Shown: positions 1 to 11,399 of the stretch, piece by piece
Layout of the letters: every line of letters begins with the position of its first letter
How positions within the stretch are numbered: position 1 is the first letter of the stretch
DNA from: Alkalihalobacillus bogoriensis ATCC BAA-922
GTDB lineage: Bacteria > Bacillota > Bacilli > Bacillales > Bacillaceae_F
Length of the DNA: 64,000 nt
Reading direction: 5' to 3'
Assembly: GCF_000621445.1 (NCBI RefSeq)
Contig: NZ_KK211278.1
Location: 62,001 to 126,000, forward strand
The notes under the pieces: model-generated
What the model was told of the DNA's origin: nothing
Databases searched by the model: none
What the model saw: the letters and a program-made list of their open reading frames with translations, nothing else
Made by a program: the position numbers and the translations under genes

Positions 1-638
1 TTGCGCGGTTTGTTACGCATCCAGTCGTGATCCCTATTTTATTATCCATTGGAAGTCTCGGATTAGTATTAGAATTGTATTCCCCTGGCTTTGGAATTCC
101 AGGTATTATGGGCTTAAGTGCATTACTGTTATTTTTCTTTGGCCATATGTTTGCGGGTTTTGCTGGATGGGAATCCATTATACTATTTGTAGTCGGAATT
201 CTGTTAATCTTGATAGAAATATTTGTGCCTGGTTTTGGAATTTTTGGGGTCCTTGGCATTGGTTCGATTATTGGAAGTATGGTGTTAGCATCATTTTCTA
301 CAATGAATATGCTGATTTCAATTTTAATCGCTGTTATCGTGTCAGCGGTTGCTTCCGTCATAGTATTTAAATACTTTGGTAATCGGGGTCCGATGAAGAA
401 AATTGTATTTAAAGGGGCAACAACGACAGAAGAAGGCTATATTTCTAATGTAACAAGGGAAGAACTAATCGGTCAAGTTGGTGAAACGCTTACCCCACTC
501 CGACCTTCAGGTTCAGCTGTCTTTAACCATGAACGACTTGACGTTGTTTCTGAAGGAGGCTATATTGGACAGGGGAAGAAAATCGAAGTCGTCTATACTT
601 CAGGTTCAAGAATTGTAGTAAGACAAGTAAAAGAATAA
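1..638 (+). CDS. yqeZ: NfeD-family membrane protein YqeZ, C-terminal part (5' end outside window)
   Basis: The reading frame is open from base 3 with no stop, so the gene starts before the window and the GTG at 27 is probably internal. What is visible are four or so hydrophobic segments rich in PGFG motifs (typical NfeD membrane domain, about residues 1-110 of the visible part) followed by a soluble tail with the NfeD OB-fold pattern (IGQVGETLTPLRPSG near the middle, IVVRQVKE at the end). Full-length family members carry an N-terminal ClpP-like serine protease domain, which would lie upstream. It is 20 bp from floA; NfeD and flotillin-like proteins are commonly paired and act in membrane microdomains. 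The family assignment is strong; protease activity cannot be judged from this part. Confidence 0.85.
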   Translation, partial: ARFVTHPVVIPILLSIGSLGLVLELYSPGFGIPGIMGLSALLLFFFGHMFAGFAGWESIILFVVGILLILIEIFVPGFGIFGVLGIGSIIGSMVLASFSTMNMLISILIAVIVSAVASVIVFKYFGNRGPMKKIVFKGATTTEEGYISNVTREELIGQVGETLTPLRPSGSAVFNHERLDVVSEGGYIGQGKKIEVVYTSGSRIVVRQVKE

Positions 639-658
639 TTTCGTAGGAGGAGATTGGA

Positions 659-1648
659 ATGCCAGATGTAGGAAGCATTATGTTTCTCGTTGTTGTAGGG
701 TTAATTATTATTGCGTTTGCTATTTTGTTTACGTTTGTTCCAGTTATGCTATGGATTTCAGCGTTAGCAGCAGGGGTAAAAGTAGGAATTTTTGAATTAG
801 TTGGGATGAGATTACGTCGTGTTATTCCAGCACGTGTAGTAAATCCGTTAATTAAAGCTGTTAAAGCTGGATTAGACTTAAATACTGGAAAGCTAGAAGG
901 TCATTATCTTGCAGGTGGTAATGTTGACCGCGTTGTCAATGCGTTAATTGCCGCTCAAAGAGCAAATATCGAGTTAACGTTTGAACGTTGTGCAGCGATT
1001 GATTTAGCAGGACGTGACGTATTAGAAGCAGTACAAATGAGTGTAAATCCGAAAGTTATTGAAACACCGTTTATTGCCGGTGTGGCTATGGACGGAATTG
1101 AAGTGAAAGCGAAAGCGCGTATTACTGTTCGCGCAAACATTGACCGCCTTGTTGGGGGTGCTGGTGAAGATACGGTTATTGCCCGTGTAGGGGAAGGGAT
1201 TGTATCGACAATCGGTTCAGCAAGTAATCATAAAAAAGTATTAGAAAATCCAGATATGATTTCGCAAACGGTGTTAGCGAAAGGATTAGATGCAGGGACA
1301 GCATTTGAAATTCTTTCGATTGATATTGCTGATATTGATATCGGTAAAAACATCGGTGCTGAGTTACAAACAGACCAAGCAGAAGCAGATAAGAAGATTG
1401 CCCAAGCGAAAGCCGAAGAGCGTCGTGCAATGGCTGTGGCGAAAGAACAAGAAATGAAAGCCCGTGTTGAAGAAATGCGTGCGAAAGTTGTGGAAGCAGA
1501 AGCAGATGTCCCTATGGCACTTGCAGAAGCGTTACGTTCAGGCAATATGGGTGTTATGGACTATGTGAATTATCAAAACGTCAATGCTGATACGGATATG
1601 AGAGATTCTATCGGAAAAGCAACGGGCGATAATAAAAAGAAAGACTAA
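659..1648 (+). CDS. floA: Flotillin-like protein FloA (YqfA)
   Basis: 329 aa, the usual family length. An N-terminal hydrophobic segment (about residues 5-40) anchors it to the membrane. It is followed by an SPFH-like domain and an Ala/Glu/Lys-rich coiled coil (about 235-290, [19 protein letters not shown]). Bacillus flotillins organise membrane microdomains and influence protease, secretion and signalling complexes. The start is supported by AGGAGG eight bases upstream of the ATG at 659. It lies just behind the NfeD gene, the typical nfeD-flotillin operon arrangement. Confidence 0.93.
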   Translation: MPDVGSIMFLVVVGLIIIAFAILFTFVPVMLWISALAAGVKVGIFELVGMRLRRVIPARVVNPLIKAVKAGLDLNTGKLEGHYLAGGNVDRVVNALIAAQRANIELTFERCAAIDLAGRDVLEAVQMSVNPKVIETPFIAGVAMDGIEVKAKARITVRANIDRLVGGAGEDTVIARVGEGIVSTIGSASNHKKVLENPDMISQTVLAKGLDAGTAFEILSIDIADIDIGKNIGAELQTDQAEADKKIAQAKAEERRAMAVAKEQEMKARVEEMRAKVVEAEADVPMALAEALRSGNMGVMDYVNYQNVNADTDMRDSIGKATGDNKKKD

Positions 1649-1687
1649 TGTGGAACGATAAGCTCCTTCGAAAGGAGAGTTCAAAAC

Positions 1688-2194
1688 ATGGAATTTAATC
1701 CTATATGGTTAATCATTATTTTAGGTGCATTATGGAATTTGTTTAGCCGAAGTGCTGAACAAAAGAAAGAACAGCAACCTAAGAAACCACAGCAACAAGG
1801 ACAAGAAAAACGAGACATCAACTGGGAAGAGATTTTTACTCAAGCTGAACAACAGCCACAACAAGAAACATCTCGACCAGCGCCACTACAACCGACAATG
1901 GATACAGAAACGATAACACAGCATGTAGAAGACAAACGAACAGAACTGCAAAAGGAACGCGATATATTAAAGAAAAAACAAGAGTTGCTTCAAAAGAAAG
2001 CGGAAGCGGGTTTAACCTTCATGAATGACCCGATTCGGCAAAGTCCAATTGAAACACGAGAAATTGGAAAAACGCCTTCTTTACAGCTACATTTTTCTGA
2101 GTTAACGCGAGAAGATGCAATGAAAGCTGTCGTTTGGTCGGAAGTATTAGGAAAACCAAAGGCGAAGCAACCAAGAAGAAGTGTTCGAATATAA
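1688..2194 (+). CDS. Hypothetical membrane-anchored Gln/Lys-rich protein (yqfB position)
   Basis: 168 aa. The first ~20 residues form one membrane segment (FNPIWLIIILGALWNLF). A highly charged Gln/Lys-rich linker and coiled-coil stretch follow (about 23-115), and then a short conserved-looking tail (about 130-168) ending in basic residues. RBS GAAAGGAG precedes the ATG. It is the last gene of the NfeD-floA cluster and ends at a strong terminator. It sits where B. subtilis has yqfB, but I do not recognise the sequence, so no function is given. Membrane anchoring next to flotillin would fit a microdomain-associated factor (inference). Confidence 0.7.
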   Translation: MEFNPIWLIIILGALWNLFSRSAEQKKEQQPKKPQQQGQEKRDINWEEIFTQAEQQPQQETSRPAPLQPTMDTETITQHVEDKRTELQKERDILKKKQELLQKKAEAGLTFMNDPIRQSPIETREIGKTPSLQLHFSELTREDAMKAVVWSEVLGKPKAKQPRRSVRI

Positions 2195-2241
2195 AAAAAG
2201 GAGCCACAAACGTGATTATCGCGTTTGTGGCTCCTTTTTTT
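2193..2241 (+). terminator. Intrinsic terminator of the nfeD-floA cluster
   Basis: Perfect stem GGAGCCACAAACG / CGTTTGTGGCTCC (one base in the loop region excepted) followed by a run of seven T. The flanking A-run makes it partly bidirectional. Confidence 0.9.
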
Positions 2242-2414
2242 AAAAGATAAGAAAGATAAAATTTTGGTCTAGCAGCTAATTTTGAAAGTAGAAGAACGAA
2301 GGCTTTTGCGCCTGCGTGTTTCACCCCAAGGAGAGAACTTGGGGTTCAATGTCAAAAGCGGACAGGGGTCCGCACTTCGCTTAAAAAGAAAAAGATGCTC
2401 TCGCGTTTTTCTTT
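2242..2414 (+). repeat. Interspersed multi-hairpin repeat, copy A (long form)
   Basis: This copy begins directly after the T-tract of the preceding terminator. Shared blocks are ATTTTGGTCTAGCAG near the start, CGAAGGC, CACCCCAAG..CTTGGGG (a hairpin), AAAAGCGGACAGGG, CCGCACTTCGCTT and the end block CGCGTTTTTCTT. It is the most diverged long copy. The rest of the gap to yqfC (2415-2559) shows nothing I can name. Confidence 0.85.
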
Positions 2415-2559
2415 ATTTGTAGTAACAAAGAATCGGAACTTGTGACAGTTCTTTGCAAGCGAAAAATGAGAATTCAGAAAAGACACGGACAAAATCGACT
2501 TTTTAGTGATAGTGGACCATCTTTCTTCATAAAAATGAGAGGAGAGGAGGTCTTGATGC

Positions 2560-2847
2560 ATGAAAAAATGGCAGCAACGAATGAGGAAATGGATAACAAA
2601 TCAGATGGACCTTCCAGCTGATGTGCTCATGGACCTACCGCGGATTACGATGATTGGACAATTACATATCTATATTGAAAATCATCGTGGTGTTCTTCAA
2701 TTTTCAAATGAAGAACTGCGGTTGTTACTATCCCAAGGACAAGGACAGTTAATTATTAAAGGGGAACAATTTGTCATCAAAACGATTCTTCCTGAAGAAT
2801 TGTTACTGGAAGGGAAAATCGATCAGGTCCTATATATTAACGAATAA
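2560..2847 (+). CDS. yqfC: Sporulation protein YqfC
   Basis: 95 aa, small and without membrane segments. It has a YabP/YqfC-type pattern: LPRITMIGQLHIYIENHRGVL and a C-terminal half with GQLIIKGEQFVIKTI. In B. subtilis yqfC is a mother-cell sporulation gene co-transcribed with yqfD, which also follows here 27 bp downstream. The start has GAGGAGG about ten bases upstream. A TTG closer to the RBS is an alternative. I could not make out a convincing sigma-E promoter in the preceding 145 bp. Confidence 0.85.
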   Translation: MKKWQQRMRKWITNQMDLPADVLMDLPRITMIGQLHIYIENHRGVLQFSNEELRLLLSQGQGQLIIKGEQFVIKTILPEELLLEGKIDQVLYINE

Positions 2848-2874
2848 ATTTATGATTTTGAGCTTAGGGGGATA

Positions 2875-4065
2875 ATGATGAAGAACGGGTGGGTGTCTTA
2901 TTTACAAGGTTATGTCAAAATGAGAATCGATGGACCTTACGGTGAACGATTCTTAAATCGTTGTATTCAAAAGAGGATAGATTTATGGAATATAAAAAGA
3001 TTAGGGAATGAACGAATTGTATGTTATATCTCTCTTGAGGATGCCAAAAGAGTAAAAGAAATAGTGAAACAAACAGAATGTAAAGTCACTTTTATGGAGA
3101 GAAGGGGTCTTCCTTTTTTACAAAAAAGTATGATAAAAAGAGGGGGATTCACTGCTGGAGTTGCCGGGTTTTTATTTCTTCTTTTTGTCCTATCCAATGT
3201 CGTGTGGAACATTTCGATTGAAGGGGCTTCACCAAAGGTGGAGCACCAACTTCAACAAGTGGTAGCTGACCTAGGGATTAAACGTGGCAAATTTATGTTT
3301 GTTCTTCCAAGTGTAGAAGATATTCAAAAAGAAGTATCAGACCGATTAGAAGATGCGACATGGGTTGGAGTCCGTTTAAATGGGACGACCTTTCACTTTG
3401 AAGTCGTTGAGCAAACATTACCTGAGGAAAAAGAATTAATCAGTCCGCGGCATTTAGTAGCTACAAAAAAAGCGATTGTTCATGATTTATTTGTTGAAAA
3501 AGGCCAAGCATTAGTAAAGCCGAATGAATTCGTAAATGAGGGTGATATTCTCGTTTCAGGGTTTATTGGAAAAGAAGGAAAGACAGAAATTGTACCAGCA
3601 CAAGCAGAAGTTTATGGAGAAATTTGGTACAAGTCAGACGTGTCCGTTCCGTTAGAAGCTACGTACGATACTTTAACAGGTAATTATGAGAAAAGGCATT
3701 ATTTAAGTTTTTTTGGAACGGACATTCCTTTTTGGGGTTTTTTTGGAGAGAAATATAATGAATATGAGATTTTTGAAAGAAACTATTCATTTCGACTTTT
3801 AAATTGGACGCTTCCTGTACAGTATAAGAGTAAGCAGTGGCTTGAAAAACAAAAAACAGAAATGACGTACACGGAAGAGGAAGCAAAAGAAGTGGCCAAA
3901 AAGCGCGCAAAAGAAGAACTGAAAGATAAAATTCAAGAGGATGCCACAATAAAAGGTGAAAAAGTTTTGCACGAGAGTGTTGAGAATGGTAAAGTTAAAT
4001 TAACGATACATTACCAAGTAATTGAAGAAATCACATCGGCACAACCGATTATTCAAGGAGACTGA
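2875..4065 (+). CDS. yqfD: Sporulation protein YqfD
   Basis: 396 aa, matching the family length. The N-terminal cytoplasmic domain (about 1-85) is followed by one membrane segment (about 90-112, FTAGVAGFLFLLFVLSNVVW) and a large beta-rich region likely exposed outside the cytoplasm. A Lys/Glu-rich C-terminal helix ends the protein. Known as a forespore/mother-cell stage protein of unknown biochemical role. RBS AGGGGG serves either the ATG at 2875 or the adjacent one at 2878. The gene ends five bases before phoH. Confidence 0.88.
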   Translation: MMKNGWVSYLQGYVKMRIDGPYGERFLNRCIQKRIDLWNIKRLGNERIVCYISLEDAKRVKEIVKQTECKVTFMERRGLPFLQKSMIKRGGFTAGVAGFLFLLFVLSNVVWNISIEGASPKVEHQLQQVVADLGIKRGKFMFVLPSVEDIQKEVSDRLEDATWVGVRLNGTTFHFEVVEQTLPEEKELISPRHLVATKKAIVHDLFVEKGQALVKPNEFVNEGDILVSGFIGKEGKTEIVPAQAEVYGEIWYKSDVSVPLEATYDTLTGNYEKRHYLSFFGTDIPFWGFFGEKYNEYEIFERNYSFRLLNWTLPVQYKSKQWLEKQKTEMTYTEEEAKEVAKKRAKEELKDKIQEDATIKGEKVLHESVENGKVKLTIHYQVIEEITSAQPIIQGD

Positions 4066-4070
4066 GGTTA

Positions 4071-5054
4071 TTGTCAGAAATGAAATTAATTCAATTAGAG
4101 GCAAAAGACCAAACTGAAACACAAACATTATTTGGACCCAATGACGTTCATTTAAAAAGGATCGAGGAAAAGTTAGGCATCTCTATAACGACTAGAGGCG
4201 AAACGGTTTCCGTCTTAGGAGATGAGAAACAAGTTGAAACTGTTGCGAATGTATTGCAAACATTGCTTACATTACTTCGGAAAGGTGCATCCATTTCTGA
4301 ACGTGATGTTGTTTACGCAATTCAATTAGCAGAAAAAAACTTGCTAGAGGAAATCGTAAACTTATACGGCGAAAAATTGGCTGTAAATACGAAAGGTAAG
4401 CCAATCGTTGTTAAAACATTAGGACAGAAGCATTATGTTTCAGCGATTCAAAAAAGGGATATGGTGTTTGGGATAGGTCCCGCTGGTACAGGGAAAACCT
4501 TTTTAGCTGTTGTTATGGCTGTAACTGCATTAAAAGATGGACGAGTTAAAAAAATTGTATTAACCCGCCCAGCAGTTGAAGCCGGAGAAAGCTTAGGTTT
4601 TTTACCAGGTGACTTAAAAGAAAAAGTTGACCCTTATTTACGACCGTTGTATGATGCCTTACATGAAGTGTTAGGTGCTGAACATACGACAAGATTGATG
4701 GAGCGAGGAACAATTGAAGTCGCGCCACTTGCTTATATGAGAGGTCGAACATTGGATGATTCGTTTGTCATTTTAGACGAAGCACAAAACACAACACAAG
4801 AGCAAATGAAAATGTTTCTAACCCGTCTTGGATTCGGATCGAAAATGGTCATTAATGGGGATTTAACACAAGTCGATTTACCAAAAGGAAAAAAATCAGG
4901 ATTAAAAGTCGCCATTCAAATATTAGAAAAAGTTAATGAGATTGATTTTATTTACCTACAACCAACAGATGTTGTTCGTCATACACTTGTGCAAAAGGTG
5001 TTAAATGCATATGAGCATGCTGAGGAAAAAGAAAAGGGAAATCAGCAACAGTAA
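4071..5054 (+). CDS. phoH: PhoH-family ATPase
   Basis: 327 aa with TTG start (AAGGAG ten bases upstream; an ATG at 4080 is the alternative). The N-terminal KH-like region (about 15-75) precedes the PhoH P-loop ATPase domain: Walker A GPAGTGKT at about 136-143, and Walker B in VILDEAQNTTQEQ. The family is a cytoplasmic ATPase linked to RNA metabolism. The neighbouring pgpH and ybeY (16S rRNA processing) are conserved partners across Firmicutes. It ends at a strong terminator, so pgpH may have its own promoter. Confidence 0.93.
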   Translation: MSEMKLIQLEAKDQTETQTLFGPNDVHLKRIEEKLGISITTRGETVSVLGDEKQVETVANVLQTLLTLLRKGASISERDVVYAIQLAEKNLLEEIVNLYGEKLAVNTKGKPIVVKTLGQKHYVSAIQKRDMVFGIGPAGTGKTFLAVVMAVTALKDGRVKKIVLTRPAVEAGESLGFLPGDLKEKVDPYLRPLYDALHEVLGAEHTTRLMERGTIEVAPLAYMRGRTLDDSFVILDEAQNTTQEQMKMFLTRLGFGSKMVINGDLTQVDLPKGKKSGLKVAIQILEKVNEIDFIYLQPTDVVRHTLVQKVLNAYEHAEEKEKGNQQQ

Positions 5055-5087
5055 GACCCTCAAATCTCTTGAGGGTCTTCCGTTTTC
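5053..5087 (+). terminator. Terminator after phoH
   Basis: Stem AAGACCCTCAA / TTGAGGGTCTT with a five-base loop, followed by CCGTTTTC. The T-tract is short, so read-through into pgpH is possible. Confidence 0.8.
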
Positions 5088-5132
5088 ATACTTAAGGGAA
5101 ACTGGTAAAGAAGAATGAAGGTGGTGAAACCA

Positions 5133-7325
5133 ATGAGAAAACGAGCACCTATTGACAATATTAGATGGTGGAACCGAATCAAAGACCACCGGTATATCCG
5201 AATTATACTATTTATGACACTGGGGATTGTCCTCTTTTTAGCAATGCTTGACAATGTGACACCAGAACGACTAAATATACAAATGTCATCGATTGCTGAT
5301 AGAGATATACGTTCTCCTATAACAGTCGAGAATAAAGTGGCAACAGAACAAAAACGTAAAGAAGCGGTTCAAGAAATTCGTCCCGTTTATTCTCAAAAAA
5401 ATGAGTATGCTCAACTCCAAATTGAAAAGATTAATGACATTTTTGAATTAATTAAACAACAAGCACATGAGGAAGTTGTTGTTGAAGACGTTGAGGAAGC
5501 GGATGAACAAGCAGAAGGACAGGAAGAGGAAAGTTTAGAAGAAAAATTAGAATATGTACAAAACGTCATTTCTACTGGGACGAGTAATGATTTATCAGAT
5601 GAAACAATTCTAACATTACTTCAAGCGAATGAAACGCAATTACAAATGGCTCGTGAAACGACAAAAAATGTTGTCTATGAAGTGATGAGTCAACGCATTG
5701 CAATCAATGATTTAGCGGATGCAAAACAATCAGTTCAAGAAAAAATTGCAATATCCACGGTAAGTAGTCGGTTACATACAGCGATGATTGAACTCGCTCA
5801 ATTTGCGATTATCCCTAACTATATTTATGATGACCAAGCAACAGAGCGGCTACAGCAAGAAGCTGTTGAACGAGTGGAACCTGTCATTATTCGTGAAGGG
5901 CAACTGTTAGTGAAAGCTGGTGAAATGGTCAATCATGAAGTATATGAACAGTTGCGGTTAGTTGGTCTTTTAGACGATACATTTAACGGATATCCCTATG
6001 CTGGTCTTGCCATACTAATATTATTAATGATTGGAATGTTAGCCTACTATTTAAATGAAGCGCAGACAAGTGTCAAAACAAACAATAGCCATCTATTAAT
6101 GTTTGTACTAATCTTTTTTGTAACCCTTGTCGTAATGAAAATCACAAGTTTATTAGAGAATTTAGATTATCCAGGGGTTGGATTGATTGTTCCCGTCGCG
6201 GTTGGGTCAATGTTGCTTACGATGCTTCTTCATGAACGAGTGGCACTGTTTGCGAGTATTTTCTTTGCTGTAGTTGCCAGTATTTTATTTAACAATGAAA
6301 CGGTGGGTACATTTAATTTTCAATACGGGATTTATGTGTTATTTAGCTCGTTTGCAGGTGTGTACTTTTTAGGGAAAACAAATAAAATTTCTCGCATTCT
6401 TCAAACGGGGTTATTTATTTCTTTTATTAATATATTAACCATCATGGCGATTTTATTATTAAAAAGTTTTCAACAAAGTGGCTTGGAAATTGGAATGCAT
6501 CTAGGGTTTGCTTTTCTGTCGGGGTTTCTTGCGGCTGTATTAACACTTGGATTGTTACCTTTTTTTGAAGCGGGTTTTGGAATTTTATCAACTACTAAAT
6601 TAATTGAGTTGTCCAATCCGAATCATCCGTTACTACGAAAGATTCTTTTGGAGGCACCGGGAACATATCACCATAGTGTCGTTGTTGGAAACTTAGCCGA
6701 GGCTGCTTGTGAGTCTGTTGGTGCAAATGGGTTACTAGCTAGAGTAGGGTCTTATTATCATGATTTAGGGAAAACGAGAAGGCCCCATTTCTTCATTGAA
6801 AATCAAATGAAAATGGATAATCCCCATGATAAAATTTCACCACAACTAAGTAAAACGATTATTATTTCACATCCTTATGATGGTGCGGAATTGCTTCGCG
6901 AATATAAAATGCCAAAGGAAATCGTTGATATTGCAGAACAGCATCATGGAACAACGTTATTGAAATTCTTTTACCATAAGGCAAATAAAGATTGTGATAA
7001 CCCCATACCAGAATCCCAATTCCGCTATCCCGGACCGAAAGCACAAACGAAAGTCGCTGCGATTGTCGGAATTGCTGATTCAGTTGAAGCAGCCGTACGG
7101 TCGATTTCAAAGCCTACGCCAGACAAGATAGAAAATTTAGTCCGAAAGATTATTAATGACCGTTTAGAAGATGGGCAATTTGATGAGTGTGACCTAACAA
7201 TGAAAGAGCTAGATAAGATTGCGATTTCGATTTGTGAAACGTTACAGGGAACATTCCATTCAAGAATTGAATATCCAGAAGACGTAAAAGAAAAAAAGGG
7301 TGAGTCAAATGGGAATAGAAATTGA
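5133..7325 (+). CDS. pgpH: Cyclic-di-AMP phosphodiesterase PgpH (YqfF), 7TM-HD
   Basis: 730 aa from the ATG at 5133, chosen because AAGGTGGTGA lies just upstream; the ATG at 5115 overlaps that RBS. Order: one N-terminal membrane helix, an extracytoplasmic 7TMR-HDED domain (about 45-280), seven membrane helices (about 285-470) and a cytoplasmic HD domain (about 500-700). HD signatures are HHSVVVGNLAE, SYYHDLGKTRRP, ISHPYDGAELL and EQHHGTTLL. The family hydrolyses c-di-AMP, which controls potassium and osmotic homeostasis. It overlaps the start region of ybeY. Confidence 0.93.
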   Translation: MRKRAPIDNIRWWNRIKDHRYIRIILFMTLGIVLFLAMLDNVTPERLNIQMSSIADRDIRSPITVENKVATEQKRKEAVQEIRPVYSQKNEYAQLQIEKINDIFELIKQQAHEEVVVEDVEEADEQAEGQEEESLEEKLEYVQNVISTGTSNDLSDETILTLLQANETQLQMARETTKNVVYEVMSQRIAINDLADAKQSVQEKIAISTVSSRLHTAMIELAQFAIIPNYIYDDQATERLQQEAVERVEPVIIREGQLLVKAGEMVNHEVYEQLRLVGLLDDTFNGYPYAGLAILILLMIGMLAYYLNEAQTSVKTNNSHLLMFVLIFFVTLVVMKITSLLENLDYPGVGLIVPVAVGSMLLTMLLHERVALFASIFFAVVASILFNNETVGTFNFQYGIYVLFSSFAGVYFLGKTNKISRILQTGLFISFINILTIMAILLLKSFQQSGLEIGMHLGFAFLSGFLAAVLTLGLLPFFEAGFGILSTTKLIELSNPNHPLLRKILLEAPGTYHHSVVVGNLAEAACESVGANGLLARVGSYYHDLGKTRRPHFFIENQMKMDNPHDKISPQLSKTIIISHPYDGAELLREYKMPKEIVDIAEQHHGTTLLKFFYHKANKDCDNPIPESQFRYPGPKAQTKVAAIVGIADSVEAAVRSISKPTPDKIENLVRKIINDRLEDGQFDECDLTMKELDKIAISICETLQGTFHSRIEYPEDVKEKKGESNGNRN

Positions 7326-7779
7326 TATTAACGATGAAACAGAACAAGTAGAATCAGTGCACGTTTCACTTATTAAAGAGGTTATTATCGCAACGTTAGA
7401 ACATGAAAAAGTTGAAGGTGACATCGAAGTGTCTGTTTCGTTAGTAGATAATAATACCATTCGTGAAATCAATAAGGAGTATCGAAATAAAGATGCTGTT
7501 ACAGATGTGATTTCATTTGCCTTAAATGACAATGAAGACGTGGAATTGCAAATTGTAGGTGGCGAAGAGGTAAATATGCTCGGGGATATTATCGTATCCA
7601 TTCCTCGAGCAAAAGAACAAGCTGATGAATACGAGCATTCGTTTGAGCGGGAGTTAGCTTTTTTAATTGTTCATGGGACATTACATTTGCTTGGGTATGA
7701 TCATATGACAGAACAAGAAGAAAAAGAAATGTTTTCTCTTCAAGAGGAAATTTTACAGGCATATGGACTTAAAAGATAA
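7309..7779 (+). CDS. ybeY: Endoribonuclease YbeY (rRNA maturation factor)
   Basis: 156 aa from the ATG at 7309, which is five bases after AAGGGTGA; the GTG at 7300 would leave no RBS spacing. The metal-binding motif HGTLHLLGYDH near residues 120-130 is the UPF0054/YbeY signature, and NKEYRNKDAVTDVISFAL is the conserved central block. YbeY is a zinc-dependent RNase involved in 16S rRNA 3'-end maturation and ribosome quality control. It overlaps both pgpH and dgkA, so the run is translationally linked. Confidence 0.93.
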   Translation: MGIEIDINDETEQVESVHVSLIKEVIIATLEHEKVEGDIEVSVSLVDNNTIREINKEYRNKDAVTDVISFALNDNEDVELQIVGGEEVNMLGDIIVSIPRAKEQADEYEHSFERELAFLIVHGTLHLLGYDHMTEQEEKEMFSLQEEILQAYGLKR

Positions 7780-8152
7780 AAATCGGTGGGGTCTAACTCG
7801 TCTATTGCGCTCGTTTGTTTATGCTTGGTCTGGGTTGCGTTATGTTTTAGTAAACGAACAAAATATGCGGATCCATCTGTTGATTGGTACTGTCGTCATG
7901 ACTATCGCCTTTTTGCTAGACGTGTCAAAGCTAGAAAAGGTTATTCTTTTACTTGTTATTGGTGTTGTATTTTCACTTGAAGTGATGAATACAGCGGTTG
8001 AAAGAACAATTGATTTTATCACGAATGAATACCATCCTTTAGCCAAAATTGCAAAAGATATTGCAGCGGCAGCTGTATTTGTGTTTAGTCTTATTGCTGT
8101 CATCATTGGACTTATAATTTTATTACCGCCGTTTATAGCTGTTTTGATGTAG
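7763..8152 (+). CDS. dgkA: Undecaprenol kinase / diacylglycerol kinase family (DgkA)
   Basis: 129 aa, with three membrane helices after an amphipathic N-terminus. The family signatures NEQNMRIHLLIG and LEVMNTAVERTID are present; the second holds the catalytic Glu and metal-binding Asn. In Gram-positives this enzyme phosphorylates undecaprenol for recycling of the cell-wall lipid carrier. The start overlaps ybeY by 17 bases and has only a weak RBS, suggesting coupling to ybeY translation. Confidence 0.9.
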   Translation: MDLKDKNRWGLTRLLRSFVYAWSGLRYVLVNEQNMRIHLLIGTVVMTIAFLLDVSKLEKVILLLVIGVVFSLEVMNTAVERTIDFITNEYHPLAKIAKDIAAAAVFVFSLIAVIIGLIILLPPFIAVLM

Positions 8153-8182
8153 GGTGAAGCCAAGAGAGGAGTATCGACGTAA

Positions 8183-10216
<2,034 letters not shown>

Positions 10217-10302
10217 TTTGTTATCTAAAAGTAAAACTGTTAATAAAGATTTAATATTATTAGTCAGTATGGAACCATTGTTTTTTTTGCTCATTGTATT
10301 TA

Positions 10303-10314
10303 AGATAATATTAT
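10303..10314 (+). promoter_or_regulatory. Candidate sigma-A promoter for yqzL-recO (-10 region)
   Basis: TTGCTC at 10287-10292, a 16-base spacer and TATTAT at 10309-10314 lie in the 204-bp gap between era and yqzL. The rest of that gap shows no gene. No terminator was seen after era, so this may be an internal promoter. Confidence 0.4.
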
Positions 10315-10420
10315 ACACAAGGAAATTTACAATATTTCCTTAACATGATTTTTGAAAACAAGGTCAAGCTATTATTATAGAGCGGTCTATTAATCCTTTT
10401 GTGAAAGGTGGAATCTCAAC

Positions 10421-10561
10421 ATGCTTGATTTTTCCTGGAAGGTATTTTCGAAAACAGGGAGCATTGACACATACTTGTTAATGAAGGAGCTAGAAAGAGA
10501 TTTAGATGACTCAGGTGATGAAGAGTTGGAAGAGCCAATGAACCAACTAGACGCTCATTAA
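10421..10561 (+). CDS. yqzL: Small conserved protein YqzL
   Basis: 46 aa. The sequence begins MLDFSWKVFSKTGSIDTYLL, followed by an acidic Glu/Asp-rich tail, matching the short YqzL proteins found between era and recO in Bacillus. AAAGGTGG sits about nine bases before the ATG. The function is unknown. It is too short for most automatic ORF cut-offs. Confidence 0.85.
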   Translation: MLDFSWKVFSKTGSIDTYLLMKELERDLDDSGDEELEEPMNQLDAH

Positions 10562-10601
10562 CGTTCACACCTTGTTTTACATGAAAATAAGTGGTGACAA
10601 T

Positions 10602-11366
10602 ATGCTACAAAAAGCAGAAGGCATTGTAATTCGATCGATTGATTATGGAGAATCAAATAAAATAATTACATTACTTACCCGTGAGTTTGGCAAAATAGGT
10701 GTAATGGCACGTGGTGCAAAAAAGCCGAAAAGTCGGTTGACTTCAATTTCTCAATTATTTGTCCATGGATATTTCTTGTTCTACAAAAGTACAGGATTAT
10801 CGACGTTGCAACAAGGGGAAATTATTGAGTCTTTTCGAGAGGTTCGGAATGATTTATTTCGAGCCTCTTATGCTTCTTACGTTATTGAATTAACAGACAG
10901 ACTAACTGAGGAACGTCATCCACACCCTGCTTTATTTGATTTGTTACAAAAAACCTTACATTATATTGATGAAGGCATTGATAGTGAAATATTAACTCGG
11001 ATTTATGAAGTTAAAATGTTCATTGTCGCTGGTATACAGCCTGAACTTCATCAATGCGCATCGTGTGGTCAGGTGGAAGGAGAATTTAGTTTTTCCATTA
11101 AGGAAGCAGGTTTCCTGTGTCACCGATGTTATTTTAAAGATCCTCACTTGATGAGAATATCACCTGCGACGATAAGGCTACTTCGTTTATTTTCAACGAT
11201 TAATCTCGATAAATTAGGTGCAATATCGGTAAAAAAAGAAACAAAAAAAGAACTAGCGACTGTGATTTCAGCTTATTACGATACATACTCTGGCATTCAG
11301 CTAAAATCTAAACGTTTTTTAGAACAATTAGAACGAATGGATGTTAATCAAGAAAATGAAAGTTGA
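10602..11366 (+). CDS. recO: DNA repair protein RecO
   Basis: 254 aa from the ATG at 10602 (AGTGGTGAC upstream). The longer ORF from 10572 adds ten residues not typical of the family, whose N-terminus is M-x-x-x-EGIVI as here. An N-terminal OB fold (about 1-80) is followed by a helical domain with a zinc ribbon, CASCG...CHRC (about 147-173). RecO loads RecA onto SSB-coated DNA with RecR. The glyQ leader promoter overlaps its stop codon. Confidence 0.95.
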   Translation: MLQKAEGIVIRSIDYGESNKIITLLTREFGKIGVMARGAKKPKSRLTSISQLFVHGYFLFYKSTGLSTLQQGEIIESFREVRNDLFRASYASYVIELTDRLTEERHPHPALFDLLQKTLHYIDEGIDSEILTRIYEVKMFIVAGIQPELHQCASCGQVEGEFSFSIKEAGFLCHRCYFKDPHLMRISPATIRLLRLFSTINLDKLGAISVKKETKKELATVISAYYDTYSGIQLKSKRFLEQLERMDVNQENES

Positions 11367-11392
11367 CAGAGTGGTTTGAGATCGAGTATTAT
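11363..11392 (+). promoter_or_regulatory. Promoter of the glyQS T-box leader
   Basis: TTGACA at 11363-11368, 18-base spacer, TATTAT at 11387-11392. The -35 box contains the recO stop codon. Transcription would start near 11400, just before the T-box structure. Confidence 0.75.
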
Positions 11393-11399
11393 TCAATTA

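Noticed and set aside
27-638. Complete 203-aa gene starting with GTG at 27
   Set aside because: The frame is open to the window edge and NfeD proteins of this locus are longer; the GTG has no RBS.
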